A stretch of DNA of 64,000 bases from Phycomyces blakesleeanus NRRL 1555(-). Its lineage: Eukaryota > Mucoromycota > Mucoromycetes > Mucorales > Phycomycetaceae. Positions within the stretch are counted from its first letter, which is position 1; every line of letters begins with the position of its first letter. This document shows, one piece after another, positions 11,344-22,087 of this stretch. The stretch spans positions 1,116,001 to 1,180,000 of the forward strand of contig NW_017265138.1 in assembly GCF_001638985.1 (NCBI RefSeq), given 5' to 3'. The notes under the pieces are model-generated. The model did not search any database, was not told the origin of the DNA, and saw nothing but the letters and a program-made list of their open reading frames with translations. A program made the position numbers and the translations under genes.

Positions 11344-13296
11344 TTATCTAATGTTGGTTTGATTTGTTTTTTCTAAATTTTCTTTAGCTTTGATAGACTT
11401 CATTAATTTGTCAAGATCATTCATCAATATATGCTGAGAATTACTACTATCTGGAATCATTAAATGAAGAATAGTAGCTACTGATTCTTTTATCATTGTT
11501 CTTCGCTCTACGCTACTAATTGCATTATCTTCCTCATCTTCCTCCTCTTCCTCTTCTACCTCCACGTTTTTTCTGGGGCCAATCAAGTTACACTCCAAGA
11601 TATCCATTGATTATTCAATGCTGTCAAGGTTCTCAATATCAGTAATTGTGATATTCTCACATCCTGGAAGACAGTTGAGGTCATCAAAGTTCTCCTCAAT
11701 AACCGGAGAAATGAACTCTTGTATGGTATCATAAAACAAACTGGTGTGGTTGAAACAATTAGTGATTGTCTCAGAAGTAACCTTCCTCCAAGCCCTCATA
11801 ATATAATTCATTCCTTGCAATTGTGTTAATGTGAAATAGTCACTTTCTGTCTTTGACTTGCCAGCAATATAATGGAGTGTTGCAAACTGATATTGTAAAT
11901 GCCAGTACATGACTTTGAAGTTTTAGATAAGATCAGCATCGAGAGGCTGAAGATGAGAAGTGATGTTTGGTGGCATATAAAGAAACTCAATGTTGCTAAA
12001 GGTTACTGATGTATCATGGCAGATTGCATTATCTAAAAGGATAATGAGGTATTTGGGATTGTTTATGGGTTAGTATCTCAATAATGGGAAAAGTAGATAC
12101 TGTGAGAGTGTTATTTATTAAAGAGACAAAATAATATTGTTTATATCTGCTACTATTCAAATCCCTGTAATTCAAATCCCTGTTGTGTAATGGTTGGTTT
12201 ACACTGTATGAGTGTGTAGTGTACGTGTGTCTGGTGTGTAACAGTTCCGGAGATTGTTAACTTGCCAGGTTCATTAGCAAGAAGGAACCAGTGTTTAGTT
12301 GTGGGGTCTGTTCTTCACTCAATTATGGTGTGTATACCACAGATAAGAAATTTTCTTCCAAGACTTCTAATACAAATGTTAATGGCGTGGAAGGCTTTTG
12401 TAAATATGAATTTTGTTATCCAGCTGCTTTTGTTATTGAAATATTGAAACCCAAGTTCAAATCCTATAGTGTAAAAGCAAAGTAATTAATATGAAAGGAA
12501 CCAATCAATAATTACTTATTATATTTTTAGTACTTACCAGTTTTCTTGTTGAAACAGTGAGATTTAGCATGTTTTCCAATAATGATTGGATCAAACTTAA
12601 GTGAACCATCCGAGTTACAGAGCAATCCAACTGTTAAACGCATCTTGTCAGCCTTGAGACAAGAAACTGCTTGACCTGAGATTGTTCTTGTTGGGGGCTG
12701 CTTGTAAAAGAGACTAGTTTCATCAAAGTTAAAGATATCTTGTCTCTCAAACATCTTTAACTTCTCCTTGATCTCTTCAACTCGTGGCTGAACAGATTCA
12801 TCATTAACTTTGGCAGAACCAGCTTTATTATGCATAACTTGGCTTTTAAAGCCAAGTCTCTTCTTAATGTTTGCTACCCAGCCATCAGAGAAGTTAGGCA
12901 AATCCGTTGCTGGTATATTATGGCATGTAACAGCAATCGTTCTGACATACATCTTGATTGAATTGTCATTGACAGGATTGTTTAGTGCTGTCATATCATT
13001 GATGAATTTTTGGACATCTTCCTCTATCTCAGAATAATCTGTCTCTCTGCTGCTCATCATCTTGAGCTCATACTCATCTTTTTTCAGCAACTGATCTTCT
13101 TCTTGTAAGATCTTTGATATGGCAGTTTAGGCAACTTGAATTGGTCTTTGGCCCATAACCTAACTTGTTCTTGACTAAATCCAAGCTTTGCTTGTTCACA
13201 GATCTCAAGCTTTTGCTTTCTGGTTAAGCAAACACAAGTTTTTCCATTGGAGTCATTATTCAAAAATGACAAAAGATTGATTGATTGTTTTGGCAT
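11344..13296 (-). pseudogene. pogo/Tigger-type (CENP-B family) transposase pseudogene
   Basis: The N-terminus (13296-13084) has a CENP-B N-terminal HTH-like region (TRKQKLEICEQAKLGFSQEQ). A frameshift separates it from the next segment (13090-12527). That segment has a CENPB-type second HTH (VANIKKRLGFKSQVMHNKAG) and IFNFDETSLFYKQPP with the first catalytic Asp of DDE_1. GTAAGT at 12540 opens an intron. The next exon holds NKSSWITKFIF, the usual W-T block. After an unexplained ~290-bp segment, ILLDNAICHD (second Asp) and the MPPNITSHLQPLDAD block (third acidic residue) follow. An acidic C-terminus (EEEEEEDEED) ends at 11344, after an in-frame TAA at 11611. Confidence 0.82.
12075..12345. other. 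Unexplained insert in the pogo transposase
   Basis: On the minus strand, about 290 bp separate the exon ending SLGRKFLI from the one starting NPKYLIILLDN. The stretch has no coding potential, contains a TATA-like GATATAAAC and AATAAA, and has TGT...ACA-type borders, so it may be a small solo LTR. No clear target duplication was found, and an intron cannot be excluded. Confidence 0.3.
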
Positions 13297-14850
13297 ATTA
13301 AAAAATAGATATGAAATGTATGTGTATATATATGTGTGTAAAGAGTTTTTATCAATAAAGTTAAAGATATAAACGTGTGTTTTGACGTCTCTTTTATATT
13401 AAACCATCTGTCAATATTAAATGAAATATAATAATAAAAAATAATGACTTTATTCATAATGGCTGTCAAGAACATCTAATTGGTATCAGAGTTTAAACCA
13501 ATAACAAGAGATTCTGACAATTATATTCTTAAACCAATTACACTGTTATTTTCACAAAGAGCTTTGATATCACTAATAGTATATATGTGTGCTTTAAAAA
13601 TAAAATTTTCTATATAATCTAAAAGAAAGTATAATATCAGGGCTTGATATAATAGCAATAGCAGTCACCTACGGCGGAGTATATATTATCACTAAAAAAA
13701 TCTATATTGGAGTAATAAAAATCATGCTTGATATAGTGATAGTGATAAAATTTCTGTCCACCACCATTATCACTATATTGAGCTTTGATTGTATGAAAGT
13801 TTTTGAGCAAAGTAGATAATATGTATATTGTCACAGATGATGCTTTCGACTTCATCTTCATCTCTGAACTGAATTTACAGTATTTAAAATACTGTGCTAT
13901 CTTACTAAACTTCATCTCGACTTGCACTCGTGCTGTAGATATAACATGATTAATCCTGGCTTTTCAATCTAAAGATATATATAATAAAGTTTTGTTACAG
14001 TTATTAAAAGTCTATGTGTGTAACAAATAAGCACAATTGTGAATATTTTACCATCCTTCAGTGTTTCATTTAGTGGAAATGACTTAAAAATCTTGTATGA
14101 TCATAGGTAGGCTTGGTCTTTATAGATAACATATCTGAATGGTAGGTACTTGTCCCCAGACACAGCTGTAAGGTACAGAATTAAATGGTCCAAAGTCTTC
14201 ATTTCATAAAAAAAATTGTATTGTGAGTAGATCCAACAAAAGGTCCAATCAAACTACTGGTGATACTATCAGGTGTAGCAATGACCTGGTACTTTATACA
14301 ATGAATATACTATTAAATAGACAAACATATTAGTAAGTGATTTAAAATCATTTGATATTATATATATTTTTTTTAGATGTTTTCACCAATCAATATCTTA
14401 CTTTCTATCCATTGTATAGAGTTTTTTGCTCTTCTTCTGATTTTGGACAACATAATTTCTGCAGGATGCCATCAATAAAACCAATTACACTAGAATAAGT
14501 TTTTGCTATAATATATTTAGTTATTAATAAAAAACATATATGTCTGTAAATGTAACAAGAACGATATTATTAAATAATGATATTACTTTTTTTATAGATT
14601 GCCTTTGCAAAATGCTCACAATTTTCTGCTAAGAACTGACGTGTGTCAAACTCCAATCCGTTTTTGAATTTCTTTATCAACAAAACAGACATTTTTTTTA
14701 CAATGAACCCTAAATCCTTTGCATTCATTCCCCATTTTCTTTTCATTGAACAGTATCTCTGAGAGAAATAAAATTAATACAATATCATGGCAAATGCAAA
14801 CTCTATGCTCACATGAACCACATATCTTTTTGAATAGCATAAGTGCAATC

Positions 14851-15300
14851 ACTGGAAAAATGACCTGACATATGTATGTGTAAAGGCGTAGTTACTCAGG
14901 TGTCAGGACGGGGTTTAACATTGAGTCCAGATACATATCACCATGTAACAAATTCGTCTTAGCACCATGTGCCATGACCAGCTATACACATGTGTGGGGT
15001 CAAATAAAAATGATGGGGATATAGTTCTTTAACACTTTTGGTGTGTTGATCTGACTTGGGATATTGAAAAGAGTTTTTTGAAACCAAGGTTTTATTTTTA
15101 TATGTTTTATATAGAGCTTTAAAGGTGGATAATATATTTATTTTCGATCTTGACACAGTAGTATAGCTCAACATTACACCTCTTCGTTATCTTTTATATC
15201 CAATTAAATTCAATACTTGAGCAATTCTTTGGATTCTGAACCATAGTATAGTTCAATCGTCTTTATTTTAATTTCAGAAATGGTTTTATTGGTAAAAGTT
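14851..15300. other. AT-rich stretch, no gene supported
   Basis: This probably covers the 5' end of the Harbinger element. The minus-strand frame at 14959-15174 has no recognisable motif and is not reported as a gene. Confidence 0.35.
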
Positions 15301-15309
15301 TATAATAGT

Positions 15310-16290
15310 ATTTATTTGGAAAGAACAGAATGTTTCTAGAACTATAACAATCTTATAGTATTGATTTATTGGATATCCGTTATTGCTTCTACTGGTCTGC
15401 TTAATACTGTTTGAATAGAATAATTATCTACAGAAAAGAAATGCCTGAAAATATAAAAAGAAAGCAGACTGTTTGTTGAAATATAACAGTCTTTAAGAAG
15501 CATAGACAAATTATTAGCTATGTGTGCTGGATACTACATTTAATGTAGTATGCTTTTACATTTTGTGTACACTTTTATACTTACATTGTAAATATTGGAA
15601 AAGAGCGAGCAAAAAATAGATGTCGATATTGATAATCCATGGCGTTTCTTATGATATCTTTCACTATAAAAACAACAAAAAACATTAATTTTTGTGAATC
15701 GAATAAAATAATAAATAATTTACATACCAGTAGCAAGAATATATATTAACAGAGATAGATTGTCTTTGTAAACACTTGATAGAACTCTAGTGAAAAATAA
15801 TAATATTTTATGTTAACATATTATAATATTAATATAACTAAAATAAAAAATAAAGTAGTGATCCTTACCATGTAATATCATTTCCAGCTGTATAATGTAA
15901 GGGAAATCAAAGACGGGATCAACAGTGTTTATCTATAATAAGACTTCATTTTAGTAAGATACATGTCAAAATAATATATATATATACACTACCTTGATGT
16001 TTTTAACCAAATTAATTTGTAGCAGTTATTCTTGATGATCAAGTCTGTAATAAAAAAAACAAATCAGAAGGATTTTTATAGATGTCAATTTCGCAAAATA
16101 TAATATTGACCTTTGTTAATCTAGACAGCAATTGTGAAATGAATGCATTTAAATGAGAGCAAACGAGTATCTATTATGATAATAAAAGAATGTATTAATT
16201 TTTATTGTTTATAAAAAAGTATTTAATAAAGAAGTATGTTACCAAAAAAAGCCACTAATATAATAATGACAAACGTTGGAAAAGAGGAAA
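15310..16290 (-). pseudogene. Gene C of C-A-B element, copy 1 (mini-exon gene)
   Basis: On the minus strand a run of short exon-like blocks is separated by consensus GT...AG introns of 50-80 bp. The clearest blocks are 16170-16111, 16044-15993 and 15932-15869, then two further short blocks. Block 16170-16111 (starts ATACTCG, ends AACAAAG|GT) corresponds to the 62-nt exon 27118-27179 of copy 2. The next two correspond to its 49- and 68-nt exons but are 52 and 64 nt, and the first contains an in-frame TAG. The gene is therefore decayed. A 3' tail resembling those of copies 2 and 4 lies near 15310-15370. The protein function is unknown. The gene is divergent from gene A, which starts 390 bp away. 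Confidence 0.5.
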
Positions 16291-16680
16291 GGAGCAGAAA
16301 AGAAGAACGAAAAAGACATAAATTTTTTTTCTGCGTTTGAAACAAAATACCAAAAAGCTTATCCAATAAACGATAGCAAAAAAAACTGAAAAGAGGTGAT
16401 CAATTGAGGCCAAAAAATGTATCAAGGCCTATTTTCATCTCAGTGTTTCAAGAAGTTGTCTTTGAAGTGTTCCTGAAGCATCACTACCGCCTATAAATAC
16501 TTAATTTTTCTACTTGCAATTCAATGTCACTCACTCTTGATTATATCATCTCAACAAATCTACGTTGCAAATTTACTGTAATTTACATAACAAAATAGAT
16601 GGATTGTCTCTTACAAAAGAGAATAAAAAAGAAAAAGAACTAATATTAACAATTGAAAATATTATAATATATTACAGATA

Positions 16681-17809
16681 ATGTCTATCTGCAACCGCAG
16701 ACTTGCTCCTTCTCTTGCCAGCACTGATGTCCAGTTGCTACAAGCTTTGAATGCGATGAAAGAAGAGATGAAGGCCATGAAGGATAAGATCACATTGATG
16801 GATACAAGAATCGGTGTAGTGATCACTGGTAACGCAACCGCCATTAATGGCATTGATGCCTTGTCTGCCCTCCCAGCATCTGCGCATGTGTCCACTAGTG
16901 TTGCATCCACTTCTGCTGCCCTTCCCACCACTGAATCAAGTGATATTAACGCTGTATTTGTAAGTATAAAGATATAAAAGACACTTGCCAATCTTGTTGC
17001 TAATTAAAATATAATAGGGATATATTCATGGTTATAAGTGGAACCCAAAGCTAAAATCAAGAGATTAGGCAGAAATCTAAGTGAATGCCATAAAACCAAA
17101 GTGGGCAGTTGATGTTCGTTTTGATCGCTCTCCAAATAGAGAGCTAGTCAAACAACTCTTGTATTACTTGGAAAAGAAGTTTGCTGGCACTGATATGAAG
17201 ACACGCGACCTTCGTAAGTGTATATACACAAACTTCTGTAGTAGACGTTGCCAGCAAAGGGAACTTCCGGAAACAAGACGAGCCTTGAATACTAATTCAA
17301 GAAGATCTGGCCGTGAAACTGATGTAAACTGTATTTTCAATTTATGCTAAATAATAACAATTAGAATATTAATTGTATTGCCTTTTTCCTTTAGAATTAC
17401 ACTTGCTGTCGCCTTGCTTATGATGCTTACAAGGCTGACATTGATCTCAAGATGGGTCAAAACTGCTCTGGACTGATCCAAAAGTTGGTCATGTCTGAAG
17501 GCGAATCAGACGATGATATGTCCCCCTCTCAGCCAAGAAATGAGATTCGTGTTGCTCACCCAAGTTGGAGAAGTGATGAGATAAAACCTAACAGTTTTCT
17601 TTTTTGAATGATTCCAGGCTGAATGTTAATATATGTTTATTACTTAGCTTAACAAATTCATTACGGAGGTTGACTCATTTGTTGTTAAGCAATTGGGTGC
17701 AAATTCCCGCCAACTGCTTAAGAGAGTTTATGGTAGAACAGTGGAATCAGCAGTCCCAATTGATTTAGATCCTGCTCTACCTCAATGGGCTCTTAAATAT
17801 GGGTCATAA
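16681..17809 (+). pseudogene. Gene A of C-A-B element, copy 1
   Basis: Exon 1 starts at ATG 16681 and encodes a helical segment (MKEEMKAMKDKITLMDTRIG) ending at a GTAAGT donor at 16961. Exon 2 begins after an AG near 17019. It carries in-frame TAG and TAA before the conserved block (WAVDVRFDRSPNRELVKQLL, then RKCIYTNFCSRRCQQ). A further exon follows a CTTTAG acceptor at 17396 (YTCCRLAYDAYKADIDLKMG) and ends at HPSWRSDE. The last exon starts at 17649 (LNKFITEVDSFVVKQLG) and ends at TAA 17807-17809. Copies 2 and 3 share this exon structure and the (H/R)PxWRSDE exon end. The family is unrecognised; a DNA-binding accessory role is an inference from basic content and position. Confidence 0.6.
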
Positions 17810-17948
17810 ATAAAACTCATTTTTTGTTATTTTTTTTTCTTTTACTCTCAAAATTTCTTAACACATATGTATTGTTCGCAACATATATAATAAGACTACA
17901 TTAGCTTATGTATTGAAATTTTTTATTAAAAAAGATATGTATTAAATA

Positions 17949-20900
17949 TTAATTGTATTGTTTGTGTAGTAAAGCGTTGACAAGTATTTTCTTATTATTT
18001 GTGCTGGTTTTATAATCACATGTTGCAATAACTGATGATATTCAATGTACTGGCAAGATGCATTCAAAATTACACGCAATAAAATCTGCACTGCAGATGT
18101 CAACACTTTCCAAGTCTCTTGAACGGTCATGCTCAATCTGGAACCACTTAACAAACACAAACACGTGTTTATTTTGATAAACGACACGTGTTTGGAGCTC
18201 TGTGTTGTCTACTGGTGGAGTGAAAGAGTGCAAGCACAGATACTGAATTTGGCCAGTGTATGCCAACCGATTATTGCCTTGACTTCCAAGGAACAGAGAT
18301 TGAACAAATGAGCTGCGACCAGAAGCATATTTGCAGCCTTTGTAAACCTGACCAAGCAAATTGATTGATTTCAACTTTATGATTTGGTTGTTGACAAAGG
18401 AGAATGGAGAGGAGGGATGCTGGTAACCTTCAAGATTTGGCATGCAGTATGCGACTTTATAGTAATCAAGCAAATGAGGATAGTCGACATCACTCATTGC
18501 TGATGGGGGTTCGATATGGAGAGGAAATGCGGATGGAGGAAGAGGTTCATTGCCAAGGACTGGAAGAGAAGGGTTTGAGTATGCTTGGATGAAGGCTGAT
18601 AGTCTGAACGGGTGCTGGGGAAAAGTTATTGTATTTTTTGAAGTGGAGGGTTGAGCTGTGGCAGTAAGCTTGGCGAGAAGAGGAAGAAACGGTACTTGGC
18701 TTGGGCATGTGAGAGTAGCATGAACGAAATCACCTTTGAATGTATCTTGGACGAAACTATTCATGTATGTAACCTCAAAGGAATCTTTTCTGTTTGTATT
18801 CACGTTCTTTAGCAGACCATTATATTGCTCGAACCCGAAGAGCCAATATCCATATACTTGTCCAAAATCACAGATAGTCTCGTGAAGATGAAGATGTAAA
18901 TGCATGTTACAGGTGAGAATAGTTGGAGTGTAAATACGCTGGCACTCAGTACAGAATTCTTGAAGAAATTTATGGCCGTCGTCAATGTCAGAGAATGTGA
19001 TGCTTGGTTTTACTAATTGGCGGCAGGCATCAACAAAACTGATCCAATTTCTGAACATTTCAATTGGCAGGACGGCCTTCAACAAGATAGGCGAATACAC
19101 TAGCACCCAGGACTTCCATTCATCAGCTTTCATGTATGGAAAACCCTTTCCAATCTTCGATTTTAACACCACGTAATCCATTGGCACCACCATTGTCTCT
19201 GCCATTGTTTGCATTGTAGCTAGCTTTCTATCGTCTATCAGTCCTTCTTTTATCTACTACTCCATCATTCTCTTTGGTGTCCCCAGGAATAAATTATGCA
19301 TGGGATTGATGATCGTTCCACGTACTAGATCAAAGTATCCAAGGCGATGCAGCTGTGACCATTGAACACCATTTTCGATTTCCAACTGATGCCTTTCTGA
19401 GGGCATACTGGCACTCTTCCACTCCTCAGCATGCAACCTGTTTTTCAGACTGCTACAGATTTTCCACGTCGAATAGTTGAACCCACTGAAGTCGACCTTG
19501 TTGGTGCTTGGTAACCTGGTAAACTGCCTCACACATCTGGGGCATGCACAAGTACTGTTGTGAGTGGTGAATCTACTGGTCTTCCTGGTGGCAGGGATGT
19601 CACAGGCAACCATATGTAACGCAGCATGTACATTAACACCGGCTGGGCACTCAAAGGTTGGGATGGTTATCCCCATAAACAACTGCAGCAATTCATTGAC
19701 TATTGGCTTTAAATAGTGGTTGATCTCTTTGGTCTTTGGCTCCTTAGGACCAGGCATCAAACCAACAAGGATGATATTTTCAGACTTAAATCTTTCCTCA
19801 CGAGGCAAGTTATTTATTGCAAGGTAGATAGCTCCAGTTGAATATGTAACGCCATCAAATGGCTGGAACCAGTCGATGTTCATTGTTAGCATCAATGAAC
19901 AAAGTTCATCCACAAACGATACGCCACTTTGGTCCTTTAGCTCCTTCCACATAGCACCATCATAGACGTCGCATAGTGTATCTACGACCTTAAGCTCTTT
20001 GTTCCATTGTCTGATTTTTTGCTCAAACCCAGAATGAAGAAAGAAAACTTGTAATGATCTCTGGATAGAGTTGTAGACGTATGATCGCTTGGCTACCATG
20101 GCACCAGAAGATGAAACCTTCATCAATTCACAATTGCATGGTAATTGAGAACCATGCTTTTTGAAGTCGCAATAAGTAGGGAGAGGCACATCTTGTTCGT
20201 AAACCTTGTGGCAGTCTTCACATACAACAGACTTCTTGATACCATTGGGGTAATTGGAAAAACCAGTCATTCTTTGCAGACCAATAAGACTTGTTGGTAA
20301 TTGGAAATCTTCGCCATAGATCTTGAGTAACTGATTGATAAATTCAATCAATATGGTGGCACCTTTGTTAACAACATAACGCGAGATAAAAAGAATGGCA
20401 AAGGTAGCAATGAACCAATGGACAGGGTTTTCAGGCATGTTAGGAGCATCAAATGGGTCTATTTAAAATTAACAAAAATAAATTAGAACAAATTTTCTTT
20501 AGGTCTGTTTTTAAGAAAACAAAATCATTTATGACTGACCTTCATTAACAAACTCTTCAACGTCTGTCTTGACACCTTCTTCTTCACCACTGCCAGAGTC
20601 AGAGTTCATGTCTCTTTCAATGTCAGAGTCATTGCCATTGACCTTGCTGATCTCATCGTCTACCGAGACATTGTCAGCCATTGTGGCAGCATTCAAATCA
20701 GGTGAGTCGGCCTGATTGTCTATTTTTTTGATGGATTCAGATTGACAGGTCAGGATATATACAAATATAGATTAGTTTAGCTTGTTGTCTCTACTGGTTT
20801 TCAAATATATTTTTTTTTCTTTTCTTTTCTTACATTGGGTATCAACGTCCATCATTTGTTCTTCTTGCACAGCTGTGTTTCATTAAAATTAAAAAAATAA

Positions 20901-21114
20901 AGAAGTTATTACTCAGTAATCGAAAAATAAACCCTGAATATAACATACTATTTGCCAATCTTTCAGCCGTATCCAGTCTCTCAATTCTCTCAAGCTCATT
21001 TTTTCTAATATGGCGCTCAGCAGTTCTGCTTGTCACCAATGAGTATCTCTGTGAATTTCTGCTACATTGAGCACAACGGCAGACAACATTACGGCAGTGG
21101 GAGATAGAAGGCAT
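17949..21114 (-). pseudogene. Gene B of C-A-B element, copy 1: tnp2/CACTA-like transposase
   Basis: Four exons fit: 21114-20949, 20872-20834, 20719-20540 and 20458-17949. Exon 1 has a CRCAQC...TAERH zinc-binding-like start. Exons 2 and 3 are acidic. The large exon has MPENPVHWFIATFAILF, a CxxC pair (CEDCHKVY), NIDWFQPFD (probable first Asp), GLMPGPKEP, VACDIPATRK (second Asp), a CACPRC cysteine cluster, then IINPMHNLFLGT, and a C-terminal ILPVH region. This order is that of tnp2 (Transposase_21-like) CACTA-superfamily transposases. Two consecutive TAG codons follow KRMME at 19257, and a TGA replaces Arg after ILPVH. The coding would otherwise end at TAA 17949-17951. Confidence 0.8.
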
Positions 21115-22087
21115 TTTATGTGTTTTGTTTGATGTGATTTATTGAGAATAAAAAGAGGAACAAGCGTAAAATATACTTTATTTGCACCGACTTTATAGTA
21201 AAAAAAAGCATTATATTTTATGGTTGTTTAATTGAATTCTTCTAACAAGTTCTTTTCTATATTATTAAATATAGAAAGAGACATGACAATTATGATATTA
21301 TCAATTCATAGTCTTTATTCAAATGTTTTCAAGAATGCCTGTTGTGTATAAAAGACATATATTTTTCTACTATGAGTTTATAAATAGATTATTGCGAGAG
21401 TAAATTCAGAAAATAGTAGGAATAAAAAAAGGGGTGGTAGAATGAGAATTATGATAGGTCTCTGTATGTGAATTTAGCCTTCCATACCAGACTGATATTC
21501 TAAAATTCTGTTAGCCAATGAAACCAACTAAAACTACATCTTTGATCTGAACTTCAAAAAACACACTGAGTCAAAAAAATCACTATTTCTACACATGTGT
21601 TTACCAACCTGGCCACATTGTTAATCAGAGCGGTTTTTTCAGTAGTGATATTATTACAGTTTTCAAGATTTGAATGGGTTTGTATATGTGAAATAACCTC
21701 TCTTTTCCACAAGAGAGAAAAAGACAAACTCAAAAGAGAATGTAGAATTAAAGATAATAAAATCAATAAGAGAAAAATAAGAGAAAAATAGTACTATTGA
21801 TCAATCTCAATAGACACTAGAAAAACATACGGGAATTACCATGTACAAAGTTAAATTATAACAATAGAAATTCTGGGGTATTTTTTCATCTCAGCTTTAT
21901 TTGTGTGTTCAAGATAAAAACACTGCTTTCCAGTTTTCTATTGGCTTGGATACAACAGGCGAAAATATTATTTATTATTATTATTATAAAGACATAACAA
22001 TTCATTATAAAGACATAGTAAATTTAGTAAACGTTGTACTTGTTTCCTTTTTCTCTTAACACTTCAAAGTAAAAATATATAAACATT
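21115..22087. other. Spacer between mirror-image C-A-B copies 1 and 2
   Basis: The region lies between the 5' ends of two divergently transcribed B genes. It is AT-rich with no gene. It contains a fragment of the tRNA-linked repeat (21594-21829). Confidence 0.5.
21594..21829 (-). repeat. Fragment of the tRNA-linked repeat (distal part), copy 4
   Basis: The minus strand matches about 54893-55110: both contain GATTGATCAATAGTACT, the TTTCTCTTATT run, CTACATTCTC, and GAGAGGTTATTTCACAT. The tRNA-proximal part is absent and no tRNA gene is adjacent, unlike the other three copies. Confidence 0.8.

Larger units (their letters stand above)
10893..13791 (-). mobile_element. pogo/Tigger-like element with TIRs and TA duplication
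   Basis: The left end reads CAGTCAAAGCTCGATATAGT and the inverted right end CAATCAAAGCTCAATATAGT; 24 of the first 26 bases match. TA flanks both ends (10891-10892 and 13792-13793). Each end carries three copies of a GATATAGTGATA-like motif within about 150 bp (10905, 10966, 11001 inverted; 13645, 13730, 13768 inverted), likely transposase binding sites. The CENP-B-type transposase inside is on the minus strand. The element lies in the 3' part of a Harbinger transposase gene. Confidence 0.9.
10718..14850 (-). pseudogene. PIF/Harbinger DDE transposase pseudogene, split by pogo
   Basis: Read on the minus strand from about 14.85 kb. A region with KKFKNGLEFDTRQFLAENC is followed after an intron by SVIGFIDGILQKLCCPKSEE, matching the first catalytic Asp block (GFIDGT) of DDE_Tnp_4. 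YNG with a stop follows. Then comes ATPDSITSSLIGPFVGSTHN, then LPFRYVIYKDQAYL, equivalent to the second Asp block (YGDPAY). Next is the SxARVQVEMKFSKI segment, where Harbinger proteins have VEWxFGKI with the last acidic residue. A pogo element interrupts here (10893-13791). Across its TA duplication the frame continues (FHT to CINGYVTSAMFG) and ends at 10718. Several stops and frame breaks are present. Confidence 0.7.
15310..21114 (+). mobile_element. C-A-B element, copy 1 (three-gene CACTA-like element)
   Basis: This span holds gene C (minus), gene A (plus) and transposase gene B (minus), in the same order and relative orientation as the elements at 22.1-28.0 kb (mirror image) and 57.0-62.6 kb. 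A and B are convergent with 139 bp between their stop codons. The outer limits are given by the outermost shared genes; terminal inverted repeats were not identified. Confidence 0.65.

Noticed and set aside
14959..15174. 71-codon minus-strand frame
   Set aside because: No similarity, no splice context and AT-rich composition; not supported as a gene.
15310..21114. Terminal inverted repeats of the C-A-B element
   Set aside because: I compared the flanks of copies 1-3 and found only weak, non-terminal similarity (e.g. CGTTGGAAAAGAGG-like blocks upstream of gene A), which is not enough to define ends.
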